64,000 bases of DNA from Membranipora membranacea (taxonomy: Eukaryota; Bryozoa; Gymnolaemata; Cheilostomatida; Membraniporidae). The position numbers and the translations under genes are program-made. Under the pieces are notes generated by a model. The model saw nothing but the letters and a program-made list of their open reading frames with translations, searched no databases and was not told the DNA's origin. The stretch is taken from the NCBI GenBank assembly GCA_914767715.1, contig OU612069.1, positions 17,667,387 to 17,731,386 on the forward strand, written 5' to 3'. Below are positions 25,901 through 39,009 of this stretch, in pieces (position 1 is the stretch's first letter; every line of letters starts with the position of its first letter).

Positions 25901-28150
25901 TCAATTGCTTTTACAAGTATATACCATAAAATAGAGGCAGTTTGGAGTTTTTAAACAAATTTCAGTCTTGATAAGACAATGCTGTTATCTTCAAATAAGA
26001 CAATGATAAATATAACAAAGGCATGTGATAGTGAAAATTAAATTCAGAACATTGTATCAATTTTGATGGATTTTGTTCCATTATTTCATATGGAAAACCA
26101 GAACTCAAAATCGGGAAAACGAAAACCAATATTTGCAACACCACCTTTGAGTCTCAAACTATCAAATACTAATGGGGCCCAACTACAAGTTCAAGTGGTT
26201 GCGTAAGGTGAAAATGTTGTGAGAAAATAAGTGGGTCCTGGCCAATACCACATATATTTAAATCAATACACTGAAATTCAAGTGCATGCGTTCTTGTAAC
26301 TCCTGTTGCATGGTTGAGGTGGTGGGCTGCTGGGTGATAACTATCAGCCAACTCTTGAGTGCATCTTGTCGCAAAACAATGGGCAGTTTTGTTTATTTAT
26401 TCATAATTTGTACAAGCGATCAAAAGAGAGGTGTACTAGATTAGCAAGTGCAATACAAACCATTATATAAAAATATGCTAAAGTTTAAATCTGTGACAAA
26501 GAGCATGTGGTTATGATTTATCTAGAAATGAATCGCACTGTGAAAGTGTACCAAGAAACTCGATTTTAATGAGTTAATATTTGAAAGCGGCCTTAAAAAC
26601 CCTTAACCTAAGAAATCATTGTTCAATTGACCTTGTTTGAGTGGATTACATAATTTCCTCAAAATATGTGAATCAAAAGCACCATTTGACATTGAGACTA
26701 CAAAATTGCTAAAGTGACCTCGACTTAGGTAATAAATGTTTTTGAAATACAATTTTTCACAGTGGTGCAGATCAGAATACTTTCATACTTAAAATGCAGT
26801 GACGTGCACCTGTGGTTGTGAAAAAGTAATTCTACCAACCTCACATTTTCTCCATGGTCTCATATTGAACAATAGACGGAATTAATTTACCTGTGAAGAA
26901 ATCATAAATTGCAGTGTTCAGATCTCGCATTCACGGCAACGAGCTGTCAGACAAGCACCTCAATTTAATTCCTCTCTCCATACATGAATATAGGTTGTCA
27001 AATGTTGAAGAGGATTGTGTAATATTTAAATGTGTTTTTGTTTGTTTCAATTTCGGAAATCTGGGGAAGGCTCAATATCTGGATGCTTTGGCAATGATTT
27101 CAGAGCGTGGGCATGCTCACGAAGGCTGTTAAGAAATTTAATGGGGGGAGATGTTTTGAGTTGCATATCAATTGAGTTATTTTGTCAGACATAATGACAT
27201 TCTGAAATGAATGAGAGTTTCTGAATATTAAATTTTTGATAATTTGTTTTTGGTACCACCATGTTCACCGGTATTATCTAATCTTGGACAGAATTAAACT
27301 GACATGACGTGCATATAATTTTTTAGTGAATATCCCATTCATTGTTTCACATTTTATTAGCATGAATTATTATTTTTATTAAGGAAGAACACTTCTTTGA
27401 TAATCAGTACAATGGGCTTATCAATATTCATACAAAAAAGGTGTTAATCGATGTTATTTATGCTGTGGTAACCCAAATAAATACACCATGGGGCAAAAAC
27501 CTGATACCTTGGCACACATTTGCAACCGTAAATATGTGGCCAAGTCAGATCAAATTGGGTCACCCTGCAAGAGAATTTCAGGTGGGTGGGATATAATCTT
27601 GGAACAAAAAGGCTAATATCAGATGGCCGTCATCCTTGAGTAATGATTTGAAGAAACAGCAGTGTATGGCAAATATATTTAAGCTGACATACAGATAAGA
27701 AGAGAATCCAGTGGTTTTTCGTTTATTCATGCTGCATTTCACATTTTGATGAATAGAGATTTAGATTCAATCAAGTCCATTTTTCATAAAAAACTATACA
27801 CTTGGTTATTCTGTTCAATTGTAAATCGGCCACCAATATTATCTCCAGTTGTTTTCTTTGACTGATTTTTCATGTAATGTAAAAATTAATATTGAATGGA
27901 AATATTGGCAGGTAATCAATTGATGCTGTTTCTATTGCTGTTCTGTCTCTTCTTTAATCAATTTTTAAATCAGTTTGATGAAATGCATCAATGAATCATA
28001 GCCAAATTTTGCCGCAAAAACCATTATAGACCTTAATCAATCACCTCAAACATCTTGGGACCAAATTAGACCTTCCTTTCATTGCCATCCCTCAATGGAC
28101 ATCTATTACCAGCTATTTCAGATTTAGGTTCTGGTTCAGCGAGGCAAAAG
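20000..28150. other. Non-coding sequence between relic and receptor B
   Basis: Matches unit A in patches. 26,750-28,060 is shared with C (41,730-43,080) but absent from A. No gene seen. Short open frames here (for example at 26,914) are broken in the other copy. Confidence 0.6.
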
Positions 28151-28155
28151 TTCTG

Positions 28156-28241
28156 ATTGGGTGAGCTTTGGAGAGGAAGCGTATTTGGCCAATGAAAAGG
28201 CGGCTCTTGTACTAAATCCTCTCTGGTTTGTGATATATAAA
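28156..28241 (+). promoter_or_regulatory. Core promoter of receptor copy B
   Basis: TATATAAA at 28234-28241 (93 bases before the ATG), CCAAT at 28189-28193, inverted CCAAT at 28156-28160. Layout and spacing match copies A and C. Confidence 0.7.
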
Positions 28242-28326
28242 AGTGGATCATGCATCATTGCAATAGTTATTATATTCTTGATACCAGGGTAATCAATAGC
28301 ACAGACCGAACAGTCAGAGTCCCGCC

Positions 28327-31300
28327 ATGAATTGGAAGGAATATTCAGCCGCGCTACAATCGTCGTTCAGCTCACAATTTAGTGGGTTTCAGACGCCTCA
28401 AGGAATGCCGCTTCTTAACATATCTCCACCCACCTTATCAACTCAAGATTACTTTCACCAGGCAGCTCTGCAAGCATCCAACCACCTTCTGCTGATGGCT
28501 AAAGCTAAAGAGTTTCAGCCAACAGTACTTACTCATCAGAGAGAGGTTTTAGATTTGACAAACCGCTCATCGCCAGTACCGCTTGCCATGAGTCCCGCTG
28601 TAATAAGTCCAGTCGGTATAAGCTCTTCTATCAGCCCTTCGATGGGTTTGAGGCAACAGCAAGAGTGTCAGGTTTGTGGAGACTCTGGCTCAGGTGTTCA
28701 CTATGGCGTACAAACCTGCGAAGGCTGTAAATCATTCTTCAAACGTTCTTTACAAGGTGAGATTGACTTACAAAATCTGCTTGCTGTTTGGGACTTTCTA
28801 AGCTCTTTTCTACGACAAAGAAAAACATGCTATGAAAATCCAAAAGAAAATACATGCAGTTACATATGGTTAACACTAATATTAGCATTTATCAAGCTTT
28901 GTAAACTCACTCAACTTCAACAATTCAAATTACATGAAAGAGATAACAGTTTGATTCTCAATAAGAGTCTTGTTTCTTTGTGGGATGTCCTTGCTCCAAT
29001 TATAGCTTAAATCGGTCTGGGTCACAATTGTATCTCTTTATCTGTTTGAACTTCAATATTGTATCTTGTTGGTGGGGTCTCACATGAAGCAGATTCCTAT
29101 ATCCCTCAATTATGCATAGGCATACTGTGTGGAAGCTGTGTGTTAATTTAATTTATTGTTTCCAATTTATGTGTTCAACTATTTTCTCGGCACTCTAGGC
29201 ATAGGATACCTAAAATAATAAAATTATTGAATACTCAAAGATTTTGCTGATAATTAAAGTTTTGAATGCATAGCATTTTAATTCACCATTGTTCTTTTTC
29301 AGGCAAAGGTCAAACCTTCCGATGCGCCGCAGACAATAAATGTCAAGTGGATAAAAGGCTGAGAAGAAATTGTGCAGCCTGTAGACTGAGAGTCTGCCAG
29401 GAAGTTGGCATGAGAAGCAATGGAGGTAAATAATGGTCAAATAATGACAACGCTGATAACCACAGCTCTTTTTGCGTAAAAACTGAAGGTCAAATTCAAG
29501 CTAACACCATTATTAAGATTTCGAAATAGTTTAGGTCACATTGTGACCTTCATTGAGAATGGTCAGGATATTAAACTGCATATCATTATCTCTCTCCTTG
29601 CTTTAGCAAGCTTGGTTAATCTTGAAATGATCGCCTGCAATATTTTATTACAATATCTTCCTTCTTTTAGTTAGGAAGCGAAAATGTGAATATCCAACTA
29701 GTACCGAAAGCCTGCAGGCCAGTCCAAAACAGCAAAAGCCAGAAACAGAAATTAATGATCAACCAGAATTGAGAGGGTCGATGGCTACTATAGCTCCTAC
29801 ACAGAAACAAGAGCCACAAATCAAAATAAGGAACAGTCTCCAAATTCCATCGCACAACTTACCATTAAGTCCAGTCTCACTGGCATCACCACCTGTGACC
29901 CCAGATCCAGAACACTCGAGGATAATAGAACCTGAGTTGAATTGTGAAGGGAGAAATCATCTACTTGGTAAGCATGTTAAAGCTCTTATGTTATGTTCTT
30001 AAAAATTATCATTGATAATCTAGATTTTCCGACCAATATTTCAGATGAGCTATTCAATAATCAGGATTGTTGATACTCCTGAAGTGTTGCTTTACTCGGG
30101 TTGTAAAGAACACAACCCTTGTAGAGTTAACAAATTCATTCCACAAACTGACATACATTTTCACTTTATCAGGGTTGACTCTTGAAGACTACGATGAAAG
30201 TGAAAGATCACTTCTCACTGACACAATGTTGTGTCATCTTTTCCAATCAGAAATAACAAATGTCATTCAATGGGTGACCTGTTCCCCAGGTAAGTTAGCT
30301 TTCATTGATAACTTTTCCATATCTACGCCTTTATTCCACAGCCCTGACCTTATGATTGTAATCGAATAATTCTTAGCCTCTTGCTTCTTTTCTCAGTGAG
30401 AGACAACTTTAAGCAAAGGAGGAGAAAATGAGTTTCCAGAGAACAGATACATATTGTCATTAATTCTAACGCAGCAGCAAAGTTAAAAACATTACTTGAC
30501 TAATATTTATTTATTTCATGTGGGTAGGTTACTGACAGAGGATTAACGTTATATTTTAGGCTGTCAAACTCTAAGACCTTCTGACCAGAAGTACCTTACA
30601 CAAACAAAGTGCCTGGAGTTACTAGTGATGTCAGTGATCGGCAGCAGCTGTAGAAGTCAGTTGGTTGATGATGCCGTAAAACTACAATTTTCAATGAGCA
30701 GAGATCAATTTATAGCGCAAAGCAGTAAATTTCAAAACGCAGCGAGAAGTTACAATCTCAGGTAAGATATACTGTAATTTTCTTGTTTCAATCATCATTA
30801 TTGCTCCTAAGAGCATTATATTTGATAATTAGCACCAATGTTTATCTTCATACTTGATCTGATTCTTTGCCAAATTGTTAAATAATTGAAAAGGGAATTT
30901 TTTGCTTTTCAATACGGTCACAGTACCAATCTAGCAAGGTATCATTAAATGTCATGAATGCTGCAATACCAATAGTACTACGTGGTGAGAACTAAATGAT
31001 AGTTGAATATCCTGAAGTGTGTGAACCACAATTTCTCTTTTGTTTTGAGCGTGCAGTGGGTTGGCTTTCAAACGCTGTCGCCCTCAAATGGAGTTCGGGG
31101 TGGGCCTGATTTAAGTTTGGAACTGAGGTTTCATACCACATTATCCTCATTCTTGTGCCTTGATGCACAAAAACTTAATTATATCGCAAATATATTTACC
31201 ACGGGTTAAGATTAGAAGCCAGTCAGGTGGCCTATTGCTTTAAGTGAAGCTTACAGCCATCCATCACCATGAACTGGGTTCCTGCAGTGAGCAACGTCAT

Positions 31301-31953
31301 CAACATTAGAAATAATGCAATGTATTAATATGGGCTAATCTGACCTAATATTCCTAACCTTCTATTCACCAACAAAATAAATATGATTTGGTTAATGCAA
31401 GCAAAGGTCTCCTTCGGTAAAATAGCTATGGCTCACATTTGAGAAAAGATGGTAAACATTATTCGGTGTTAAATGGGACTGGGACTGGTGCGGTCTGAAT
31501 ATGGCTAGCTGTTACCCAATCAATTTCATTCATTCATTTGACATCTAAATTATATTTTTTAGGTCAAACAGTATGATCTGTTTGCTGACAAATCAGCTGA
31601 AGCTTGCAGGAAGAGACGTGTTCAAAAAAACATTACGAGCAATAAAACATTACCTGAACCTTGGTGTCTCACAAACAGAACTAGACTTGCTCACGTCGGT
31701 GATATTCTCAAACACTGACAGTCATATCGACACAAACACAGATCAGCCAGAACTTATTAGAAAAGTGAGGTACAATGCCCTTGCAGAGTTGATGCATCAT
31801 TGTCACTCAAGATCTGACACTGATATCGCTATAAACAGATATAATGACCTGCTACTTTCCTTGACACTTGTACGAGACATTGCAACGCGGTTGGAGCAAG
31901 TTATGTGCCTGCAAAATGATGTATGTTTATTGGATATGAACAAAATATATTGA
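28327..31953 (+). CDS. Nuclear receptor gene, copy B (six exons, 519 aa predicted)
   Basis: Paralogue of the receptor at 7,697. Exons: 28327-28756, 29303-29425, 29671-29967, 30173-30289, 30560-30761, 31563-31953, all GT-AG with the same phases as copy A (1,560 nt in total). Exon 1 (430 nt), exon 2 (123), exon 3 (297) and exon 4 (117) match A in length. Reading past the exon 1 donor gives a longer open frame (to 29,010) that is intron read-through, not the real C-terminus. DNA-binding domain about residues 114-180 with P-box CEGCKS and second-finger Cys spacing 5-9-2. The ligand-binding domain has the VIQWVTC...DQKYL signature. Exon 6 is the most divergent of the three: it lacks changes shared by A and C and ends [21 protein letters not shown] lies 11 bases after the stop. 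Function and ligand are unknown. Confidence 0.9.
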
Positions 31954-31963
31954 GGATTTAAAT

Positions 31964-31969
31964 AATAAA
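31964..31969 (+). terminator. Poly(A) signal AATAAA of receptor copy B
   Basis: Canonical AATAAA 11 bases after the stop codon. In copy A the only close AATAAA (12120-12125) overlaps the last codons. Confidence 0.4.
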
Positions 31970-31979
31970 AAATATCAAA

Positions 31980-34900
31980 CTATGAGAACAAAAGTTTATT
32001 TTCTTGATTCTTTCATTGATTTATTTACTTTGCTGCTAAAATTTGTTACAGATGATACAGATCATATGAAGCATGCATTACAAGTTAATAAAAAAATAAA
32101 CTTTTATCGAATGAGATTGGCAAAATCAAATTGCGACAAAAATGAAACAGAAAAGATTTTTCTAGTCCACATCTACTAAACAGGCTCTTTTTAGTTACAA
32201 GGTAGTTAGTGAAAACTAGTGGTATATCTTTTAGCCTACTAGAGTGGCGGCCTGTGCTAGACTTGCGCTTCGGCAGATACTTGTGTAGTGTGGTCAGTTG
32301 GCTTTTTATGTCGCAATGTCATTGATTATTAAGTTAAAACTTTTTGAAATTCCCTCATACTAGAATCAAATAGTTGTAATTATTACATTAATGGCTGAAC
32401 ATGTGCGTTATAGTCTACATTTTTTTCCAATTTGAATCAACAGCTGTGAAACAACAACTTGTTTACTGATTGGAGGCCAATGGGAAATGGAAGGGTCTTA
32501 ACAAACTGACAGAGGGTGCAACCTCAGCAGATCCTCAAAGCAGCAGATCCTCAAAGAGTTATTTATACACATTAATCCTCTGAGGATCAGCTGAGGCTCA
32601 TGTTAGTAATGTAACGTCATGCCTACCGCTCTGTACTCTGAAATCTGAAACATCTGAAGATCAGCTGAGGCTGTTGACAGCATATATATTTTATGTAATG
32701 TTATATATTTAATGTGACATATATGATGGTGACGTTGTGATAACCTCTGAGGTGACAACTGCTTTGTGTGTTTTGACTCGAAAAATTTACGACTACCGTA
32801 GGGTAACTTGCAGCCTCTTATCAAATTCCATTCGGTGAATGTGCATCATGCAACTGAACAGAATTCCATTGTCAAAATAACAAATGGAACCATGACACAC
32901 AAAGCTTGTTTATGATACAAACTAACAGTACAAGGAAGTAAGGTGATATTTTGAATAGACTGAAAGTTGATTAAATGCCACAAAGTTTGATAAGCCTGAA
33001 GTCACTTGCTTTCTGCTATCTATGTTGAACAAAACTCTCTATCAGTCAAATGTAAAACAATAATTGTCACCTCTCATTTTTTGTTCTTTGAAATAGGCAA
33101 GTAGTTGCAAGTCTAAATAATATGATCACTGACAGAAGTGACATTGCCAAAAAAGTATCAAAGATTTAACAATACATTCAAATTTTTATTTTGACACATC
33201 CAAATATGATTCCAGTTATTATTTGTTTGCCACTTCAGCTGTAGACCACCTGGAATTATTAATTATAGATTTATCAGAACCCATCGGATCTAACTGCTAG
33301 TGCCAATTATAATATCTCACAGAATGATTAAACGATTGGAATGTATTTTATTAGATCGATTTGCAAAGTTTTCACTCTTTATATTGATTGGTCGAAGGAC
33401 AGTAGGCCAGTCATCAATTAGTTGTAATTAGAACTCTCTTTCTTATTAAGCTGAAAATGAGCAAGACCATTGATAATCAAAGTTAAGTTCTGCCTTTTCC
33501 AGCATAGGATAAACTGAAGTATTGGGATAGTACATAAATAAATCCTCTAATGGTCAAGCGCGTTATAACATTTGTAAGTAACATAGCAATGTACCATGTT
33601 TGTCACATGTTCTGTGACATACACCCTTGTCTTGTTGTCCCATCATATTTAAAGTTATACTATGATTCTAATACATCAATAAAATTTAGGATTGACAACG
33701 AAATCTAGGCACATTTAATCTGTAAATGATAGTATCAAAACTAACAGATGAAAGCCAATATGATTTGAAGCAGATATTTTGAAATCATAATACTTGTAGA
33801 TGCATTCTTACCAGGTTCCGATGATACTTTTGGAAGAAGATTTAAGTATGAATGGTCATCAGTCGAGCGTCAGCACATGCTACTCATGCTATTGAAAAAA
33901 TGCTTACCATATTGTTGTGAGACGAGTAGGATAGTGTGAAGGCGTCTAACCCTTTTTGGTTTTGACATTGCCGACTGGTCGCTTATTTGTTGATCAGGTT
34001 TTCAACACTTTCCTTTTCGTCATTTTCTCAGTTCTCAATTTTCACAACAACAATTAATAAGATATAACTTATGACAACAAGAAATTTACTCTTCTATCAA
34101 AACAAATCAGGCCCAGTGGGCAAAATCTAGTGGTAGCAAGGTTCCCACAACATATCCTGACACGTGATATCACGTGGTGTGCTGGTAGGTAAACGATCCC
34201 TTTTATCATGGGGTTGTGCAACCAACTCAACTGAAAACATAGCTACAACGTGTTAACCCCAATTTAGCAACGATGTAGCTACGTGTTAACCATGTGGTAT
34301 TCTCGGGATCACCCCATGATTTCTATGTAATGATAATGGTATTTTAAGTAGGCCTAGCCTTTTTTTCTTCAATAGGATTAATGCTGGTGCATTTTTATAT
34401 GCTAGAAGCTTAAGCTCATGCTAGTCTATGACTCAAAAACAAATTTCTTAACACTGTACTGCAAACTGTACAGGCCGGGGAGACAACTTTCAAAAAGTCA
34501 CTTTGCTCCACCCCCAGTTATCACCTGGTTGCAAGGCGACGTAGCAGCAACGCAGTTGATGTTACTAAAGCTAAGTTTTTTATTGATGGAATAGCTTTTT
34601 GAGTAGTTTTTTTGTGTCAAATCCATATCAGACAGCAGTAATTTCATTGAAGGTTAGGAATTCAGTGAAGGCAGGACAGTGTTTTTTCTCTCAGGGAAGA
34701 TACATGATTCTCATTACGTCGCTACATTCTCGTTTTACACCAGGGTCACCACCACTTTGAAAAACTTTCTCGTGAACTCGATAAAAATTTCAGATTTCTT
34801 AATAATAACAATAGCTTGAAAAATACAAGCTAAATTAAACATGAAAGAAGTATGCTAATCTACCGGATAGACATCTCATAGACATGACCACAGTAACACG

Positions 34901-36760
34901 TGTTATACTGGCCGCTCGTGACCAGGTGCCCACTGGGTGTAATATGTTATTTCGGTGAATGTCTGTTTGTGATGTGGCAACAGGTTTTCAGTGAACAATA
35001 TTATGCCAGGGCTCGCAAAAACCATTTATATAAATGATTATTTGCGGGCGAAAAGTGATGAATATTCTTTCAGCTCATGTCAAATCAAAGGTAGCATTTG
35101 TGATCTGTAATATAAGTTATTAGCGTTGCAGATTACAATTTTCAATACTCATTTACATAGGTGAATTTTAAAATTATTACCAAAATATCATTCCCAAAAA
35201 GACTAAAGCTTGTTGAAAAAATAGTGACGCTATTTTGTCGCTCTTCCAATTGTTATCACTTCAATGCTTGCTCGGTAATCAAATCAGAACATTCTCATCT
35301 GCAAACTCCAAGACAGACAAGTGCCAACAAAATATTCCCACATCACTAAGCACAGAGTGTAACTGAACTGTAATTGCACTGCGTAGATAATCAAACAAAA
35401 AGGAAGCAATCAACAATCTGACAGGTTCCCATTGCTCACCACACAAGTGATTCCTGGATATTCTCATCAATTAATAGGAAATAAACACCTATCGATCATC
35501 ATTATCACAGGCCAACCATAGCTATGCATAAAAAAGTAAATATTATGCAATGCGTCGGACAGGTTCAATACAGCATGGTAATTGAAACACTTGCCATATA
35601 CATCAGAGGGCTGCTTCTCAAGATAATCTCAACAATAGAGAACAATTAATTTTCAAAGTTGATTAGTGATCGCTTCCCACTGATGCCAAACTTCCACTTT
35701 CTGTTCATTCAAAAGTGCATTTAGTGTCATCATAAATCTTCTTCTGTAAAGTCAATCGCCACAGAATGCATAATTTTCCTTTTAATGATATTAATCAGGA
35801 AAAAAAGGAGAGATGTACTTAATGTCAAACTAGCCCATGACCGGAGTGTACTTTAGGAGGTGATATTTCCTGCGTTGTAGATTGGCTAAATTATATTTAA
35901 TTACCTACTCCCTACAATAATCACTTTTCCTGCATAATTTCTTACGTCCAGTAACACTGTTATTTGGGGCGTATACTTTCAATTTCAGAATTTTAATTTC
36001 TTTATTAGTAAAAAGAATCTTTGTTGAGAGTGTTCAGAATGTGTTTGACTTAATTTGGAAACACCTGGGAGGGACAGCATAGCGGGACTGGCACGACATG
36101 GCACCTCAACAAAAAAGCCTCCTACATTTTTGTATCCATTGATCTGTATACCATTCACTATTTATTGTTTTTCAAATTGCAATGTGTCCCGATATATGCA
36201 AAAAAACAGCTTTTTTCCCATTTCTGTTTACTGTGAGTATTTTTTTAAATGATGCATCCTATTCCCTAGTTTTGATTTAATGTTAATGTATTTTTCTTTG
36301 TTCTTTGTTTCTAGGTTTTTTTATGACGCGCTTCAGGAAGTGGGAATTAAGGATGATGGTCAACTGAAACTTTTAATTCAAACGTTTCCTAAGAGCTCAT
36401 ATGGTTTGATGAGTGGTGACCTACAACCTAGATCAAGGGGCTGTTTGCAGTAGTTTCATTGTTATGCATATCAGTATCAACCTTTTGTTCTTCAAATGAT
36501 TATGATAAAACATTGAGGGGACTTTTGGAGCCATAGCCACAAAGGCAAATGGCTTGGCATTTCAATTATTGTCTCTCTAATCAGGTTTGATGCATTTTCA
36601 GCATAAGACAGAGCAATGCAAAATGAAGAAAGGATTTGGAGTCATTAATAATAGGTAAGCTGTTAGATGCTGTACAATTTTTCCCTAGGACTCATCCTTG
36701 CCTATAATTTTCTCATAGAATAGATTTGATATTCAAAACGGGTCAGAGACTTTAGTTATT
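31980..36760. other. Non-coding sequence downstream of receptor B
   Basis: Colinear with 13,900-18,175 of unit A apart from the inserted element at 34,112-34,937. The TGAGGATCAGCTGAGGCT motif recurs near 32,581 and a variant near 32,655. No gene seen. Confidence 0.6.
34112..34937. mobile_element. 826-bp inverted-repeat element present only in unit B
   Basis: Ends are CCCAGTGGGCA (34112-34122) and TGCCCACTGGG (34927-34937). Unit A goes directly from sequence matching the left flank (near 16,150) to sequence matching the right flank (near 16,190). Inside are a near-palindrome of two CACGTG boxes (34161-34176) and two copies of a GTGTTAACC motif. No open frame. A target duplication is not clear, so the exact ends are uncertain. 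Confidence 0.5.
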
Positions 36761-37539
36761 GCCGTTTTATCTTCATCACCCTGGTGTTATCCTGACTCTA
36801 ACAACAGTGAATCCAAAGTCTTGACACAATCTCGCCATATTCTTAGTTAGGTTAATCTTCTCAAAATAAATAGCTTTTCAACTTAACTATCATCATACAC
36901 AACAATGCTGTGTATTTCAGTGACAATTCTATTTCTGCCAGTCATAATATTTTCATTATTAATCTGAGACCACAGGTGGTGCGGCTTGTAGAGATACTCA
37001 TTCATCATCAGCGTCATAGGCCTGTCACAGATTACTAATGGAAGACTAGTGTCAGGTGGAATTGAACGTGGGTGGAATCACGTTGTGCTTTCTTATCTTG
37101 TGTTTGTGCAGGAATTCAAATTTATTAGGTACAGACAAATGGTTTGTTAAAGGTTTGTTCGGAAGAGCCTGACAATAGGAAATTAGCCAATTTGTTATTT
37201 ATATTTCATGTGTATTTTATTTCAGAGATAAACACAACATGATCTTGCTGGTTGCTAAGAAACAGAAGATTGGGCTGCCCCTAAAGAGGGACGCAAGGTG
37301 CCCTAATCCTCATACTGAGAATGTGATACATTCTAGAAAACTAGAATGCATCCTAGAGGTGAGGCCATAGAGGACCTCCTAATCATAAGTGTGCAGCAAG
37401 CTGCCAAATCTGAACTGGCACTAATCGGCCATTGGCAGTGACACTTTGATCTTAGCCAATTTCCTGTTAATTGTCTTAATGTATTCCAAAAAGGTTAGGG
37501 TAAAGCATTTCAAAACAAGCAAATGTCAACTTGCGCTTG

Positions 37540-37871
37540 GGTTATATACTGTAATAGTAGCAATATCACGAAGCTGTGTCAGAAAGATCAGGTTAGAATA
37601 GATCTGCTGATGCCAGGATCTGAAGTTGATCGCACTTGACAGCAGTGGAGCAGCTTAGCAAGAGCAGTTTCTCTAACTTTGTGAACTAGGACAGTTTGAC
37701 CTAGATTTAAATTATTGAGACTGTCAGTGTTTGTTATTACAATCAGTTTAATTATCTTCGCCTCTGCCGGTGAAACTGTCGGTAGTGGCGAACAACTCTC
37801 ACAGTTCTGGAAAACAAATTGCGGGCCTGGGAAATTTGCAGCTGGTCATAAAAGCTTCTAACTTTGTTACA
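37540..37871 (-). pseudogene. Relic last exon of the second nuclear receptor gene (copy C)
   Basis: Minus-strand homologue of receptor exon 6, the most decayed of the three. YDQLQISQARNLFSRTVRV is recognisable, then a 7-base loss near 37,792 shifts the frame. Further on, pieces such as KVRETALAKLLHCC and a trace of the RDIAT helix can be read with further frame and stop lesions. The acceptor AG is absent, as in copy B. The damage differs from that in A and B, so decay went on independently after duplication. Confidence 0.65.
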
Positions 37872-38208
37872 CATATGAATAGAACCAAAACACAACAACA
37901 GGAATATATTCATAGCTACAGGTGCGAGAGATCTCAGTAACATGCTGTGTGCAACTGAACCTGCGGCTGAATTTCCCAGGTATACCTTGTAAATGCCTGG
38001 GTTTGAGCCATACCACAACAGGCCTGATTGGTAGGCAAACAAAAGGAAAGTTCAGACTAGGCCGGAGGATTTCATCGTGACAATGCAGCCAGATAAAGTA
38101 AAGGTAATCCATGAACTTAATTGTAGTTATATTTTCACTATTATTGCCCTAAGGTAAATTTGAGACATAGACCAAGTCATGAATTTTATAGATGCTCCAT
38201 TACTTACT

Positions 38209-38224
38209 GGGGGGGGGGGGGGGG
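38209..38224 (+). repeat. Run of 16 G
   Basis: Homopolymer in unit C; units A and B have CCGACC and CCGGCC at the matching place. Confidence 0.9.
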
Positions 38225-38824
38225 CTTCTTGTTTGGCTTCATGTAAATATTATTTCCGGAAAGATAGTTAACGTATCCATTCCAAAGCAAGATTCCCTCC
38301 TATTTCATTCTAAATGACATGCGCATTTCTTCGATAGCCCCATTGAAGGCAGGTCACATCAACTATTGGTGTCAATATATTAATTATCATTATTCTTATA
38401 AGATTCCTGTAACGAGTAAATACATTGCTAAATAATTGATCTTTCACATTCCATATGTGGGGCAAAGTGTAGTGCCATTAACAAAAATTTCAAAGTTCAA
38501 AGTTTCATCTCTGAAATCTGGGTGACAGCGCCTCAGCCACCCACAAAGTTTACTGGAAGCAGTTTTCGCACTACTTTTAATTTTAGATTCTAGATGGTAA
38601 TTTCCTATATGGAACCACAAAACTTTCCGCTACTGGCAAAATAGAAATCCACAATCTGAAAATCTGAACAGATGTTGGTTTCTAGAATAGTGTGGAAGAC
38701 GAGCTGAAAATTGAAGAATCAATATATTTTATATAAGTCTACTTACTGATCAGCACAGCGCAGGTGAGCTCTGACCTGCATGCAAGCTTGGCGCCGATGT
38801 GGCAGCTGGGCCATTAAAGTGGTA

Positions 38825-39009
38825 CCCAATGAAGTTCTAACCTACTGTATGTTTTTCATGAGGTTCTAAGCTCTCATTTGAGCCATTGGACAAAACTCTA
38901 CACCTTCTACAGGCAGATCTGTTGATGCTCAAAGCTGATGCTTCATGAAAACAGTCATGGTCCTAGCTCATGACGTCACAAGCAGTGTTTTCTTGTTTAC
39001 TGTGATACC
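38825..39009 (+). repeat. Dispersed 185-bp repeat, copy 1 (in unit C)
   Basis: From CCCAATGAAGTTCTAAC to ACTGTGATAC, over 90% similar by eye to 50,204-50,387. It is absent at the matching places in units A and B, so it was inserted in C. Contains TGACGTCA, a CRE-like palindrome. Confidence 0.7.

Larger units (their letters stand above)
18480..36760. repeat. Segmental duplication unit B
   Basis: Colinear with unit A over most of its length, with indels. Landmarks: relic exon at 19,651-19,963, the shared block near 22,230 (GATTGTATCTCTAATCACAG), receptor at 28,327-31,953, and downstream homology to 36,735, matching A up to about 18,175. B-only sequence includes the element at 34,112-34,937. 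Confidence 0.8.

Noticed and set aside
26914-27132. 72-aa open frame upstream of receptor B
   Set aside because: The near-identical sequence in unit C (near 41,880) has indels that break the frame.
28757-29010. Extension of the receptor B frame past the exon 1 donor, giving a 227-aa protein ending in mid intron
   Set aside because: The added residues have no receptor character, the equivalent frames in A and C end at different places, and a conserved GT donor plus a second-finger exon downstream complete the domain.
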